Source of the DNA: Microbacterium sp. ProA8
GTDB taxonomy: Bacteria > Actinomycetota > Actinomycetes > Actinomycetales > Microbacteriaceae
Length of the DNA stretch: 64,000 nucleotides
Reading direction: 5' to 3'
Assembly (NCBI RefSeq): GCF_039905635.1
Contig: NZ_CP157000.1
Span: 3,162,001-3,226,000, forward strand
Shown here: one piece after another, positions 18,299 to 27,079 of the stretch
Position numbering within the stretch: the first letter of the stretch is position 1
How the letters are laid out: each line of letters begins with the position of its first letter
Notes under the pieces: generated by a model
Told to the model about the DNA's origin: nothing
Seen by the model: only the letters and a program-made list of their open reading frames with translations
The model's database searches: none
Translations under genes and position numbers: made by a program

Positions 18299-19744
18299 GT
18301 GGATCTGCTGGACCCTCTGCTGCTGGCGCGCTGGCAGTTCGGCCTCACGACGCTGTACCACTTCCTCTTCGTGCCGCTCACCCTCGGCATGGCGCTGACG
18401 GTCGCGATCTTCCAGACGGCCTGGTTCCGCACCGGCAACCTGAAATGGCTCCACCTCACCCGGTTCTTCGGCAAGATCTTCCTGATCAACTTCGCGATGG
18501 GCGTCGTCACCGGCATCGTGCAGGAGTTCCAGTTCGGCATGAACTGGTCGTCGTACTCACGATTCGTCGGCGACGTCTTCGGAGCGCCGCTCGCCTTCGA
18601 GGGCCTGATGGCGTTCTTCTTCGAGGCGACCTTCATCGGGCTGTGGATCTTCGGGTGGGACAAACTGCCCAAGGCGCTCCACCTCGCGAGCATCTGGATC
18701 GCCACGATCGGCGCCTGGTTCTCGGCGTACTTCATCCTCGCGGCCAACGCCTTCATGCAGAACCCGGTCGGCTTCAAGATGGCCGAGGACGGCTCGCGCG
18801 CCGAGATGACCGACTTCCTCGCGGTGCTGACCAATCCGGTCGCGCTGGCCGCCCTGCCGCACACCCTCTTCGCCGCCTTCATGATGACCGCGGGCGTCAT
18901 CGTGTCGATCTCGGCCTGGCATCTGCTGCGCAGGCAGAACGTCGACATGATGCGGTCGTCGCTGAAGTTCGGCCTCTGGGGGCTGATCGCCGCGTTCGCG
19001 GGCGTCGCGCTCTCAGGCGACCAGCTGAGCCTGGTCATGGTGGCGACCCAGCCCATGAAGATGGCGGCCGCCGAGGCGACCTTCAACACCGTGTGCGGCG
19101 CGGATGCCTCGTTCTCGATCTTCACGCTCGGCACACCCGACGGCACGAGCGAGCTGTTCTCGATCCGCGTCCCCTACCTTCTCGCACTGCTGTCGACGCA
19201 CTCGCTGGACGGCTGCGTCGAGGGCATCAACGACCTCAACATGCAGTACACGACCGAGCTGTTCCCGCAGTTCGCCGACCAGGTCGACGGCAACTTCGCG
19301 CCGATCCTCTGGGTCACCTACTGGGCGTTCCGCTGGATGATCGGCCTGGGCGGCGTGGCCGCGCTCGTCGCGGTGGCGGGCCTCTGGCTCACGCGCAAGA
19401 ACGCCAAGCGCGAGGTCCCCGCGTGGGCCTGGCGGCTGGCGATCTGGGCGTGGCCGGCGTCCCTCCTGGCGATCCTCGTCGGCTGGGTCTTCACAGAGAT
19501 GGGCCGCCAGCCGTGGATCGTGTTCAGCCTGATGCTGACCGAAGACGGGGTCTCCCCCTCGGTGCCGGGATGGACCGTGCTCATCTCGCTGACCGCGTTC
19601 ACCGTCATCTACGCCGCACTGGCGGTCGTCGAGTTCGGGCTCATCGTGAAGACCTCTCAGAAGGGCCCCGATCCTCTGCCCGGCCCGGATGACCCCGACC
19701 CGCGGGAACTCGCGGTCGAAGACACCCCGACGACGGTCTACTAG
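18299..19744 (+). CDS. cydA: Cytochrome bd quinol oxidase subunit I
   Basis: 481 residues, multi-spanning. CydA holds haems b558, b595 and d and oxidises quinol, here probably menaquinol. His21 in LTTLYHFLFVPLTLG, the second haem ligand region LAALPHTLFAAFMMTAG and VFTEMGRQPW (Met ligand) are present, and the Q-loop is of the short type. I chose GTG 18299 with GGAG upstream; longer in-frame extensions would run through the operator region. cydB follows after 18 bp. The twin operators upstream suggest transcriptional control. Confidence 0.95.
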   Translation: MDLLDPLLLARWQFGLTTLYHFLFVPLTLGMALTVAIFQTAWFRTGNLKWLHLTRFFGKIFLINFAMGVVTGIVQEFQFGMNWSSYSRFVGDVFGAPLAFEGLMAFFFEATFIGLWIFGWDKLPKALHLASIWIATIGAWFSAYFILAANAFMQNPVGFKMAEDGSRAEMTDFLAVLTNPVALAALPHTLFAAFMMTAGVIVSISAWHLLRRQNVDMMRSSLKFGLWGLIAAFAGVALSGDQLSLVMVATQPMKMAAAEATFNTVCGADASFSIFTLGTPDGTSELFSIRVPYLLALLSTHSLDGCVEGINDLNMQYTTELFPQFADQVDGNFAPILWVTYWAFRWMIGLGGVAALVAVAGLWLTRKNAKREVPAWAWRLAIWAWPASLLAILVGWVFTEMGRQPWIVFSLMLTEDGVSPSVPGWTVLISLTAFTVIYAALAVVEFGLIVKTSQKGPDPLPGPDDPDPRELAVEDTPTTVY

Positions 19745-19762
19745 GAGCCCAGGAGAAACGTC

Positions 19763-20800
19763 ATGGATCTCGCCTACCTCTGGTTCTGGATCGTCGGATT
19801 CCTCTTCGTCGGCTACTTCGTGCTCGACGGGTTCGACTTCGGCGTCGGCATGTCACTGCCGTTCCTCGGCAAGAACGACGTCAGCCGCCGCCAGGTCATC
19901 AACACCATCGGCCCGGTGTGGGACCTCAACGAGACCTGGGTCATCGTCGCCGGCGCCTGCCTGTTCGCCGCCTTCCCCGAGTGGTACGCGACGCTGTTCA
20001 GCGGGTTCTACCTCGCGCTCCTGCTGATCCTGCTCGCGCTCATCCTGCGCGGGGTCTCGTTCGAGTACCGCCATCAGCGCGATTCGCTCCGGTGGAAGAA
20101 GAGGTTCGACACGATGATCGTCGTCGGCTCCGCCGTGCCCGCGTTCCTGTGGGGCGTCGCGGTCGCCAACATCGTGCAGGGTGTGCCGCTGGACGCGGAC
20201 CACGAGTTCGTCGGCTCTTTCCTGACCCTCCTCAACCCCTACGGGCTGCTGGGCGGACTCACCACCCTGCTGCTGTTCTTCACGCACGGCGTGTACTTCG
20301 TGGCGCTGAAGACCGACGGCCAGGTCGCCGCCGACGCCCGCCGGCTGGCGGGCCGCTCGGGCCTTCTCACGATCGTCGTGGCCGCGGTCTTCCTGGTGTG
20401 GACCGTCGGCATGGCGTTCGGCCAAGATCGCGAGTTCGCCCTGGCCACGGCGGCCCTGTCAGCGGTGGCGGCGGTGCTGCTCATCGCGTCGTGGATCTCC
20501 AATGCGCGCGGCCGCGAGGGCTGGGCCTTCGGCTTCGGCGCGTTCACGATCGTGAGCGCCGTCCTCGCCGTCTGGTTCGCCCTGTTCCCGTTCGTGATGC
20601 CCTCGACCGGCGATCCGGCCGGGTCGCTCACGATCGAGAACGCCTCCAGCACCGACTACACGCTGACGATCATGTCCTGGGCGGCGCTGATCTTCCTTCC
20701 GCTCGTGCTCGCCTACCAGGGCTGGACGTACTGGATCTTCCGCAAGCGCATCACCCGCTCGCACATCGAGAAGGCCGCCGCCGCGGGGCCCACCCACTGA
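19763..20800 (+). CDS. cydB: Cytochrome bd quinol oxidase subunit II
   Basis: 345 residues with about eight membrane helices. CydB is the second core subunit of the bd oxidase. It opens with the family start LWFWIVGFLFVGYFVLDGFDFG and carries the conserved GPVWDLNETW. GGAGAAACGTC precedes the ATG. A terminator-like hairpin begins 8 nt after the stop and a palindromic element follows, so cydAB and cydDC may be separate transcripts or have unequal levels. Confidence 0.95.
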   Translation: MDLAYLWFWIVGFLFVGYFVLDGFDFGVGMSLPFLGKNDVSRRQVINTIGPVWDLNETWVIVAGACLFAAFPEWYATLFSGFYLALLLILLALILRGVSFEYRHQRDSLRWKKRFDTMIVVGSAVPAFLWGVAVANIVQGVPLDADHEFVGSFLTLLNPYGLLGGLTTLLLFFTHGVYFVALKTDGQVAADARRLAGRSGLLTIVVAAVFLVWTVGMAFGQDREFALATAALSAVAAVLLIASWISNARGREGWAFGFGAFTIVSAVLAVWFALFPFVMPSTGDPAGSLTIENASSTDYTLTIMSWAALIFLPLVLAYQGWTYWIFRKRITRSHIEKAAAAGPTH

Positions 20801-20808
20801 CCTGTCGA

Positions 20809-20839
20809 GGACGGATGCCGCGGCCCGCGGCATCCGTCC
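20809..20839 (+). terminator. Terminator-like hairpin after cydB built from paired GGATGCC motifs
   Basis: Arms GGACGGATGCCGCGG (20809-20823) and the exact complement (20825-20839). The arms contain the abundant genome motif GGATGCC facing GGCATCC. Confidence 0.65.
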
Positions 20840-20851
20840 CCCACGCCGTGG

Positions 20852-20916
20852 CGGTTCACTTGCGCTGAACGTACGCGAAACGCCGCGCATCCCGTACGTT
20901 CAGCGCAAGTGAACCG
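20852..20916. repeat. Perfect palindromic element, 24-nt arms
   Basis: Arms at 20852-20875 and 20893-20916 are exact complements, starting CGGTTCACTTGCGCTGAACG, around a 17-nt loop. A degenerate second copy is at 11390-11452. It lies between cydB and cydD. Confidence 0.9.
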
Positions 20917-20972
20917 GGGGGAGGGAGGCGAACACGGAGAGTGCGGAGCGGATCGGTAGGGTCGAAGGAGCG

Positions 20973-22748
20973 ATGGACGAGAACAACGGCAGCGGCCCGG
21001 CGCAGACCTCGGGCAAGCCCGTCGACCCGCGGCTGCTGAGGTACGCGAGCGCTTCGCGGTGGTTCTTCGTCGCGGTCGGTGCGATCGCCGTCGCCCAGAC
21101 GGTCGTGATCGTCGCATTCGCCTGGCTGCTGACGCGCGCGATCACCGGAGCGATCGACGGGATGCCGCCGGCCGACCTCCTGCCCACGCTCGGCGCCCTC
21201 GCCCTCGTGGTCGCGCTGCGTGCCGTGCTGCTGTGGACCCGCGAGGCCGTCGCCGCCCGCGCCGCCGCGCGAGTGCAGACGCAGCTGCGCACGGCGCTGG
21301 TCTCGGCGATCGGCGTCCTCGGGCCGGAGTGGCTCGGTTCACGCAACTCCGCCGCCCTCGCGATCACCGCGGGGCGCGGCCTCGACGCGCTCGAGGCGTA
21401 CTTCGGCCGCTACCTGCCGCAGCTGGTGCAGACGGTCGTCGCCACGCCCCTGATCATCGCCGTGATGTGGTGGCAGGACTGGATCTCGGGGCTCACGGTG
21501 CTGCTCACCCTCCCCCTCATCCCGATCTTCATGGTGCTCATCGGCCTTGCCACACGCGCGGTGCAGCAGTGGCAGTGGCAGACCCTGCAGCGCCTGGCGT
21601 CGCGCTTCGCCGACACCGTGCAGGGGCTGTCGACGCTCAAGGTGTTCGGCCGCCAGCACCGCGCCGCGGCATCCATCGAGCGCGTCACCGACGACTACCG
21701 CCGCGAGACCATGCGCGTCCTGCGGGTGTCGTTCCTGTCGGGGTTCGCGCTCGAGTTCCTGGCGTCGATCTCGGTCGCGATCGTCGCGGTGTCGATCGGG
21801 TTCCGCCTCATCGACGGGTCGCTCACACTCGCGGTGGGCCTGTTCGTGCTGCTGCTGGCCCCCGAGGCGTACCTGCCGCTCCGGCAGGTCGGGGTGCAGT
21901 TCCACGCGGCGGCCGAGGGCATCGCCGCGACCGACGATGTGTTCGACGTGCTGGACGCCGCCCGCCGGCGCTACGCCGGCCGGGCTCAGGCGGCGATCGG
22001 ACAACCACCGCTTCCGGTGGTCGAGCGAGCCCGGAACGAGGGAGACGAAACGCCTGGGGCGCACCGGAATCCTCTGATCCCGCGCCCGACCGCGGGCGGG
22101 CTTCTCGAGCTCTCTGCCGTGCGCGTGCGCCGCGGAGACAGGATGCTGCGACCCGTCGATCTGCGGGCCGCCGCGGGCACCGTCACCCTGATCGAGGGGC
22201 CGAGCGGCGCCGGCAAGTCCAGCGTCTTCGCCGCGCTGCGGGGCGCAGCGCCGTTCGACGGCGCCGCGGCCTGGAACGGCGTCGACGTGCGTGACCTCGC
22301 GCCGGCCGAGTGGCTCGCGTGGGCGGGTCAGCACCCGGGTCTGCTCGCCGGCACCATCGCCGACAACGTCAGCCTCGGCGACCCGGCGCCCGATGCCGAG
22401 ATCGTGCGGCGCGCATTGGACCTCGCGTGCGCCGGGGCCCTCGACCCCGCTCTCGAACTCGGCGTCCAGGGCGCCGGCCTGTCCGGAGGGCAGGCACAGC
22501 GCGTGGCGGTCGCCCGCGCCGTGTACCGGCACCTGCGTGGGAACGCGCAGGTGATCGCGCTCGACGAACCGAGCTCGGCGCTCGATCCCGACACCGAGGG
22601 CCGGCTGTGGCGCAGCATCCGGTCTCTCGCCGACGCCGGCGCGACAGTGCTCCTCGTCTCGCACCGCACGAGTGCGCGCGAGATCGCCGACGATGTCATC
22701 CACCTCGCCCTTCTACCGGCTCAGGGACCGGCCGAGGTGCCCGCATGA
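20973..22748 (+). CDS. cydD: Thiol reductant ABC exporter subunit CydD, with palindromic-repeat insertion
   Basis: 591 residues. Half of the CydDC exporter of glutathione/cysteine-type thiols needed to assemble cytochrome bd. A six-helix TM domain covers about 30-320. The ABC domain has Walker A GPSGAGKSS (about 409), signature LSGGQAQRVAVA (about 502) and Walker B VIALDEPSSALD (about 527). Between them, residues about 347-362 (VVERARNEGDETP) are encoded by a REP-type palindrome related to the array at 27.8 kb. A second repeat remnant encodes the C-terminal ALLPAQGPAEV. RBS AAGGAG precedes ATG 20973. The stop overlaps cydC (ATGA). Confidence 0.94.
   Translation: MDENNGSGPAQTSGKPVDPRLLRYASASRWFFVAVGAIAVAQTVVIVAFAWLLTRAITGAIDGMPPADLLPTLGALALVVALRAVLLWTREAVAARAAARVQTQLRTALVSAIGVLGPEWLGSRNSAALAITAGRGLDALEAYFGRYLPQLVQTVVATPLIIAVMWWQDWISGLTVLLTLPLIPIFMVLIGLATRAVQQWQWQTLQRLASRFADTVQGLSTLKVFGRQHRAAASIERVTDDYRRETMRVLRVSFLSGFALEFLASISVAIVAVSIGFRLIDGSLTLAVGLFVLLLAPEAYLPLRQVGVQFHAAAEGIAATDDVFDVLDAARRRYAGRAQAAIGQPPLPVVERARNEGDETPGAHRNPLIPRPTAGGLLELSAVRVRRGDRMLRPVDLRAAAGTVTLIEGPSGAGKSSVFAALRGAAPFDGAAAWNGVDVRDLAPAEWLAWAGQHPGLLAGTIADNVSLGDPAPDAEIVRRALDLACAGALDPALELGVQGAGLSGGQAQRVAVARAVYRHLRGNAQVIALDEPSSALDPDTEGRLWRSIRSLADAGATVLLVSHRTSAREIADDVIHLALLPAQGPAEVPA
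22000..22052. repeat. REP-type palindrome inserted in frame in cydD linker
   Basis: CCGGTGGTCGAGCGAGCCCG followed by GAACGAGGGAGACGAAACGC matches the 27.8-kb array unit with few changes. It is preceded by an inverted start (ACCACCG-CTTC-CGGTGGT). Confidence 0.8.
22710..22731. repeat. Remnant of the moaA-type palindrome at the cydD 3' end
   Basis: GCTCAGGGACCGG is shared exactly with the inverse of the moaA repeat right arm. The other arm is not recognisable. Confidence 0.4.
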
Positions 22749-24436
22749 GCGGGCGCGACGGCACCGGCCCGCCGGTGAGCGCCACGCACGTGCTGCGCCG
22801 CGCGATGCCGCCGGCCCGGCGGTTCGGATGGGCGCTCGCGGCCGGGTTCGCGTCCGAGGCGTCCGCGGTGGCGCTGCTCGCGGTGAGCGCGTGGCTCATC
22901 GTGCGGGCGAGCGAGCAGCCGCCCGTGCTGTACCTGTCGGCGGCGGTGGTCGGCGTGCGGTTCTTCGCGATCTCGCGCGCCTCCTTCCGCTACCTCGAAC
23001 GGCTCACCGGCCATGACGCCGCGCTGCGGCAGCTCTCCTCGACGCGCGCCGACCTCGTGCGCCGTCTCGTTCCGCTGGCGCCCGACGGCTTGGCCCGCAC
23101 CCGCAGGGGCTCCGTGCTGGGCGCGCTCGTGGACGACGTCGACGAGTTGCAGAATCTTCCGCTGCGCGTCGTGCAGCCGCTCGTGTCGTCGGCTCTCGTC
23201 GCGCTCGGCGCCGTCGTGCTCGTGGCGTTCGTGTGGTGGCCGGCCGCGCTGACCCTGCTCGCATGCCTGGCCGTCGCGGCGGCGATCGCGACACTGTGGG
23301 GCTGGCTCTCGGGGGCCCGCGCCGAGCGCGACATCGCGCCGCTGCGCGCCGCCCTCGCCGACGCCGTGCTCGATCACATCGGCAGCCTCGACGTCCTCAC
23401 GGCCTTCGGCGCCGAAGGGCAGAGCCGTGAGCGGATCGCCCGGGCCGACGCCGACCTGCGCCGCGCCGTGGTCCGTCGGTCCGGCGCCCAGGCGGGGACC
23501 ACGGCCCTCGTCTCGCTGCTGGCCGGCGCCGCGTCGATCGCAGCGGTGCTCGTCGCCGCGCCGGGCGTGGCATCCGGCGCGCTCAGCGGGCCGTCGCTCG
23601 CCGTGGTGGTGCTGGTGCCGATGGCCGTGTTCGAGGTGTTCGCCGCCGTGCCGATGGCCGCCTCCGCCTGGCGTCAGGTGCGGGCCTCGGCCGAGCGCGT
23701 CGCGGGCGCGCTGCCCGCAAGGCCGCCGGCGGAACTCGCGCCCGAATCCCTCCCGGCCACGGGCGAGGCTCCGGAGCTGGGCGACGGCATCCGGCTCCAG
23801 GCGGCGAACGTGCGCTGGCCGGGCGCGGCGCAGGCATCGCTCCACGACCTCGACCTCGCGATCCGGCCCGGCGAGCGCGTTCTGGTCATCGGTGCGAGCG
23901 GGGCGGGAAAGAGCACGCTCGCGCACACGCTGGTGCGGTTCCTCGACACGGACGGCGACTACGAGATCGGTCCCCGATCGGTGCACGGCTTGTCGCCCGA
24001 CGACGTGCGGCTGACCGTCGGCCTGTGCGAGCAGCATCCGATGCTCTTCGACGAAGACATCCGGCAGAACCTCCTGTTCGCGCGCGAGACCGCGACGGAT
24101 GCCGAGCTCGAGGCGGCGCTCGCCCGCGTCGGACTGGACGCGTGGCTGCGTGAGCGCGGCGGGCTCGGCGCGCGCGTCGGGGAACGCGGGGCCCTCGTGT
24201 CGGGCGGTCAGGCGCAGCGCATCGCCCTGGCCCGTGCGCTGCTGCGGGGCTTCCCCGTCCTGGTGCTCGACGAGCCGACCGCGGGCGTCGACCCCGAGGC
24301 ATCTGATCGACTTCTCGTCGACCTCCTGAGCGCCGTGCGCGACGACCAGGCGATGGTGCTGATCTCGCACGTCGCCGTGCCCGACGAGCTGGTCGACCGT
24401 GTGGTGCGCCTGGAGGACGGCCGCATCACGGCCTGA
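22745..24436 (+). CDS. cydC: Thiol reductant ABC exporter subunit CydC
   Basis: 563 residues. Partner of CydD in the heterodimeric exporter. The TM domain is at about 25-320. The ABC domain has Walker A GASGAGKST (about 382), signature VSGGQAQRIALARAL (about 484) and Walker B VLVLDEPTAGVD. The start ATG 22745 overlaps the cydD stop by 4 nt, so translation is coupled. Last gene of the cyd cluster; there is no obvious terminator in the 48 bp before the next gene. Confidence 0.94.
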   Translation: MSGRDGTGPPVSATHVLRRAMPPARRFGWALAAGFASEASAVALLAVSAWLIVRASEQPPVLYLSAAVVGVRFFAISRASFRYLERLTGHDAALRQLSSTRADLVRRLVPLAPDGLARTRRGSVLGALVDDVDELQNLPLRVVQPLVSSALVALGAVVLVAFVWWPAALTLLACLAVAAAIATLWGWLSGARAERDIAPLRAALADAVLDHIGSLDVLTAFGAEGQSRERIARADADLRRAVVRRSGAQAGTTALVSLLAGAASIAAVLVAAPGVASGALSGPSLAVVVLVPMAVFEVFAAVPMAASAWRQVRASAERVAGALPARPPAELAPESLPATGEAPELGDGIRLQAANVRWPGAAQASLHDLDLAIRPGERVLVIGASGAGKSTLAHTLVRFLDTDGDYEIGPRSVHGLSPDDVRLTVGLCEQHPMLFDEDIRQNLLFARETATDAELEAALARVGLDAWLRERGGLGARVGERGALVSGGQAQRIALARALLRGFPVLVLDEPTAGVDPEASDRLLVDLLSAVRDDQAMVLISHVAVPDELVDRVVRLEDGRITA

Positions 24437-24472
24437 GCGGCGGCGCACCCCGTCGGCCCCGGAGCGAGCCCC

Positions 24473-24478
24473 TAGGCT
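24473..24478 (+). promoter_or_regulatory. -10 box TAGGCT, leaderless start
   Basis: TAGGCT, 6 nt, then GTG 24485. Confidence 0.45.
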
Positions 24479-24484
24479 CGGACC

Positions 24485-25429
24485 GTGAGCGACGGCATCC
24501 CGAACCCGTTCGAGGGGCTCGAGGCGCAGCTGCGGCGCGCCGACCGCTTCCGTGACGCCGTCGACCCCGTCGCCGCGATCGCCGCCTACCGCACGTTCAC
24601 CGACTTCCTCCGGCCCCGCCTGCCGGAGCTCCGGGTCGCTGCGGGCCTGCCGGAGCACACCGGCACCCGCAAGGACGGCCGGCTCCTGGCTCACCGCGAC
24701 GGCGGCCGCGTCGACCCGTCGGCGCTGAATCTCTACACGTTCTGGAACCGCCCGCTCGACACCGCACCCCCGCTCGTGCAGGCGTGCATCCGCGAGATGA
24801 CCCGTCTCCACGCCGACCTCCCGACACCGCTGACCGTGCTCGACGGCAGGTCGGCGCGCGAGCTGGTGGAGATTCCGGATGCCGTGGCCGACGCTCTCGA
24901 AAGCGATCACCCCGCGCACTTCTCCGACTTCGTGCGCGTCAGCGTGCTGGATCGCCTCGGCGGCATCTGGGTCGACGCCACGTGCTGGGCGCCCGCCCCG
25001 CTTCCCCAGGCGGTCGCTCCGCTCCTCACCGCCGGCGCGCTGTATCCCCGCTGGACCCGCCGCCAGATCGGCAACTGGTTCATCGCCGCGGTGCCGTCGA
25101 CCCCGCTCATCCGCCTGCAGCGGCTCGCGCTCGAGGCGTGGTGGGCGTCGGGGGGCGGCATCCCGGACTACTTCCTCTATCACCGCATCTTCGAGGTGCT
25201 GTTCGATCTCGTGCCCGAGTTCCACGGGCAGTGGGATGCCGCACCCACGCTGTCGAGCGCGGCAAGTCACCTGCTGCAGCTGGGCATGATGCAGCCGTGG
25301 GATCCCGACGCGCTGCGATTCGTCGCCGGGGCCTCGATCGTGCAGAAGCTCAGCTACAAGTACGACGCCGTGCCGCAGGGCTCGGTGCTCGACCGCCTGG
25401 TCTCGCGCCGCCCGATCCTCGCCGCGTGA
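24485..25429 (+). CDS. Capsular polysaccharide synthesis-type glycosyltransferase
   Basis: 314 residues. Resembles the Caps_synth/GT32-like family: NLYTFWNRPLDTAPPLVQAC near residue 82 and the nucleotide-sugar site HFSDFVRVSVLDRLGGIWVD around 141-160 with its DxD-like Asp residues. No membrane helix, so it is probably cytosolic. It stands alone, without other polysaccharide genes. It starts at GTG 24485, fixed by a -10 box 6 nt upstream. Acceptor and donor are unknown. Confidence 0.8.
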   Translation: MSDGIPNPFEGLEAQLRRADRFRDAVDPVAAIAAYRTFTDFLRPRLPELRVAAGLPEHTGTRKDGRLLAHRDGGRVDPSALNLYTFWNRPLDTAPPLVQACIREMTRLHADLPTPLTVLDGRSARELVEIPDAVADALESDHPAHFSDFVRVSVLDRLGGIWVDATCWAPAPLPQAVAPLLTAGALYPRWTRRQIGNWFIAAVPSTPLIRLQRLALEAWWASGGGIPDYFLYHRIFEVLFDLVPEFHGQWDAAPTLSSAASHLLQLGMMQPWDPDALRFVAGASIVQKLSYKYDAVPQGSVLDRLVSRRPILAA

Positions 25430-25462
25430 CGCTCGGCGCGACAGCACAGGCAGCGGCACGGG

Positions 25463-27013
25463 TCAGGGTTCGCCGACGGGGCCGCCCGCCGCGGCCGTCG
25501 CGGTGATGCGCCGCGCCATGCCCGCGAAGATGAACCCGTGGAACGGCAGGACGGCGAGCCAGTACAGGCGCCCGGCCAGACCGCGCGGGAAGAACAGGGC
25601 GCGCTGGTCGTAGCGTGAGCCGCCGCGCGCCTCGTCGGCGGACGCCCGCAGCTCGAGCCACGCGAGACCCGGGACCTTCATCTCTGCCCGGAGGCGCAGC
25701 ATCCGCCCCGGCTCCAGAGCCTCGACGCGCCAGAAGTCGAGCGCATCGCCCACGGCGAGCCGGTCACGGCTGCGACGACCGCGCGCGAGGCCGATGCCGC
25801 CGACGAGGCGGTCCATCCAGCCGCGGACGGCCCAGAGCACCGGCGAGGAGTACCAGCCGTTCTCGCCGCCGATCCCCACGATGACGCGCCACAGCGCGTC
25901 GGGGGATGCCGGAGTGTGCGCGGTGCGGATGTCGCTGAACACCACGCGCCCCGCCCAGTCGGGGTCGTTCGGCAGCGGGTCGCTGGGGGCTCCCAGCACG
26001 CCGGCATCCTGCCAGCTGGTCTCGATCGCGTCGGTCTCGAGCTTGCCCAATGCCAGCTGCACCGCCGTCCGGTACGACGTGAGACCGCCCTCCGGCGGCG
26101 GGATGAGATCGTCGATGCCGTGGTCCTTGACGATGCACTCGTTCTGCAGCGACTCGACGAGGGGCCGTGCGATCGACCGCGGGATCGGTGTGACGAGGTT
26201 CACCCAGTGCGACGCCAGACGGGGGGTCAGCACCGGCAGCGCGGCGATCGCGCGCTGGCGGAGCCCCGCCTCGACCGCGTAGCCGTTCATCATCTGCCCG
26301 TACCGCAGCACGTCGGGGCCGCCGATGTCGACGGCGCGGTTCACGTCGGCCGGCAGGCGCGCGGCGCCCAGCAGGTAGTGCAGCACGTCGCGCACGGCGA
26401 TGGGCTGGATGCGGTTGCGCACCCACCGCGGTGCGGGCATGTACGGCAGCACCTCGGTGAGATGACGCACCATCTCGAATGACGCCGATCCCGACCCGAT
26501 CACGACGCCCGCCTGCAGCACGATCGTCGGCACGCCGCTCTCGAGGAACGTCCGCCCGACCTCGACGCGGGACTGCAGGTGCGGCGAGAGCGTCACGCCG
26601 GTCGGGTGCAGGCCGCCCAGATACACGATGCGACGCACGGATGCCGCGGCCGCCGCCTGCGCGACGGTCTCGGCGGCGCGCCGGTCGGTGTCGGCGAACC
26701 GCTTGCCGCCCGTCATCGAGTGGACGAGGTAGAACACCACATCGACGTCGCGCATGGCCTCCTGCACCGGGCCCTCGGCGGCAGCGTCGCCGCCGACGAT
26801 CTCTACGCGGTCGCCCCAGGGGAAGGCCGACGCCCGGGCGGGGTCGCGGGCGAGCACGCGGACCGCGTAGCCGGCGTTCAGCAGTCGCGGCACCAGCCTC
26901 CCGCCGATGTACCCCGTCGCCCCGAGGACGAGGGCACGTGGCGCGGTGCCGTCGGGGCGCGTCAGCGCCAGGAGAGCCGGCTCATGGCCGGTCGGTGCCG
27001 AGACATCGTCCAC
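25463..27013 (-). CDS. NAD(P)-binding SDR fused to DUF2867
   Basis: 516 residues. An atypical SDR domain at about 25-290 has VLGATGYIGGRLVPRLL as the nucleotide-binding motif and VFYLVHSMTGG near 90. A C-terminal DUF2867 domain (about 340-490) includes VVFSDIRTAHT and SRYDQRALFFPRGLAGRLYW. The last 20 residues look membrane-associated (LAVLPFHGFIFAGMARR). Function unknown; the family occurs in quinone or carotenoid contexts. GTG 27013 is 6 nt after TAGTCT. Confidence 0.85.
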   Translation of the reverse strand: MDDVSAPTGHEPALLALTRPDGTAPRALVLGATGYIGGRLVPRLLNAGYAVRVLARDPARASAFPWGDRVEIVGGDAAAEGPVQEAMRDVDVVFYLVHSMTGGKRFADTDRRAAETVAQAAAAASVRRIVYLGGLHPTGVTLSPHLQSRVEVGRTFLESGVPTIVLQAGVVIGSGSASFEMVRHLTEVLPYMPAPRWVRNRIQPIAVRDVLHYLLGAARLPADVNRAVDIGGPDVLRYGQMMNGYAVEAGLRQRAIAALPVLTPRLASHWVNLVTPIPRSIARPLVESLQNECIVKDHGIDDLIPPPEGGLTSYRTAVQLALGKLETDAIETSWQDAGVLGAPSDPLPNDPDWAGRVVFSDIRTAHTPASPDALWRVIVGIGGENGWYSSPVLWAVRGWMDRLVGGIGLARGRRSRDRLAVGDALDFWRVEALEPGRMLRLRAEMKVPGLAWLELRASADEARGGSRYDQRALFFPRGLAGRLYWLAVLPFHGFIFAGMARRITATAAAGGPVGEP

Positions 27014-27019
27014 GGGGGC

Positions 27020-27025
27020 AGACTA
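27020..27025 (-). promoter_or_regulatory. -10 box TAGTCT, leaderless start
   Basis: TAGTCT, 6 nt, then GTG 27013. Confidence 0.45.
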
Positions 27026-27079
27026 CGCGGGGGCACCACAGAGCCGGACGGGTTGACGTCCGGTCGGCCGTGGCGTAGG

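Noticed and set aside
22721..25459. 912-codon open frame on the minus strand opposite cydD, cydC and the glycosyltransferase
   Set aside because: Antisense shadow of three well-supported genes; composition is Arg/Gly/Ala/His-rich, with no recognisable domain.
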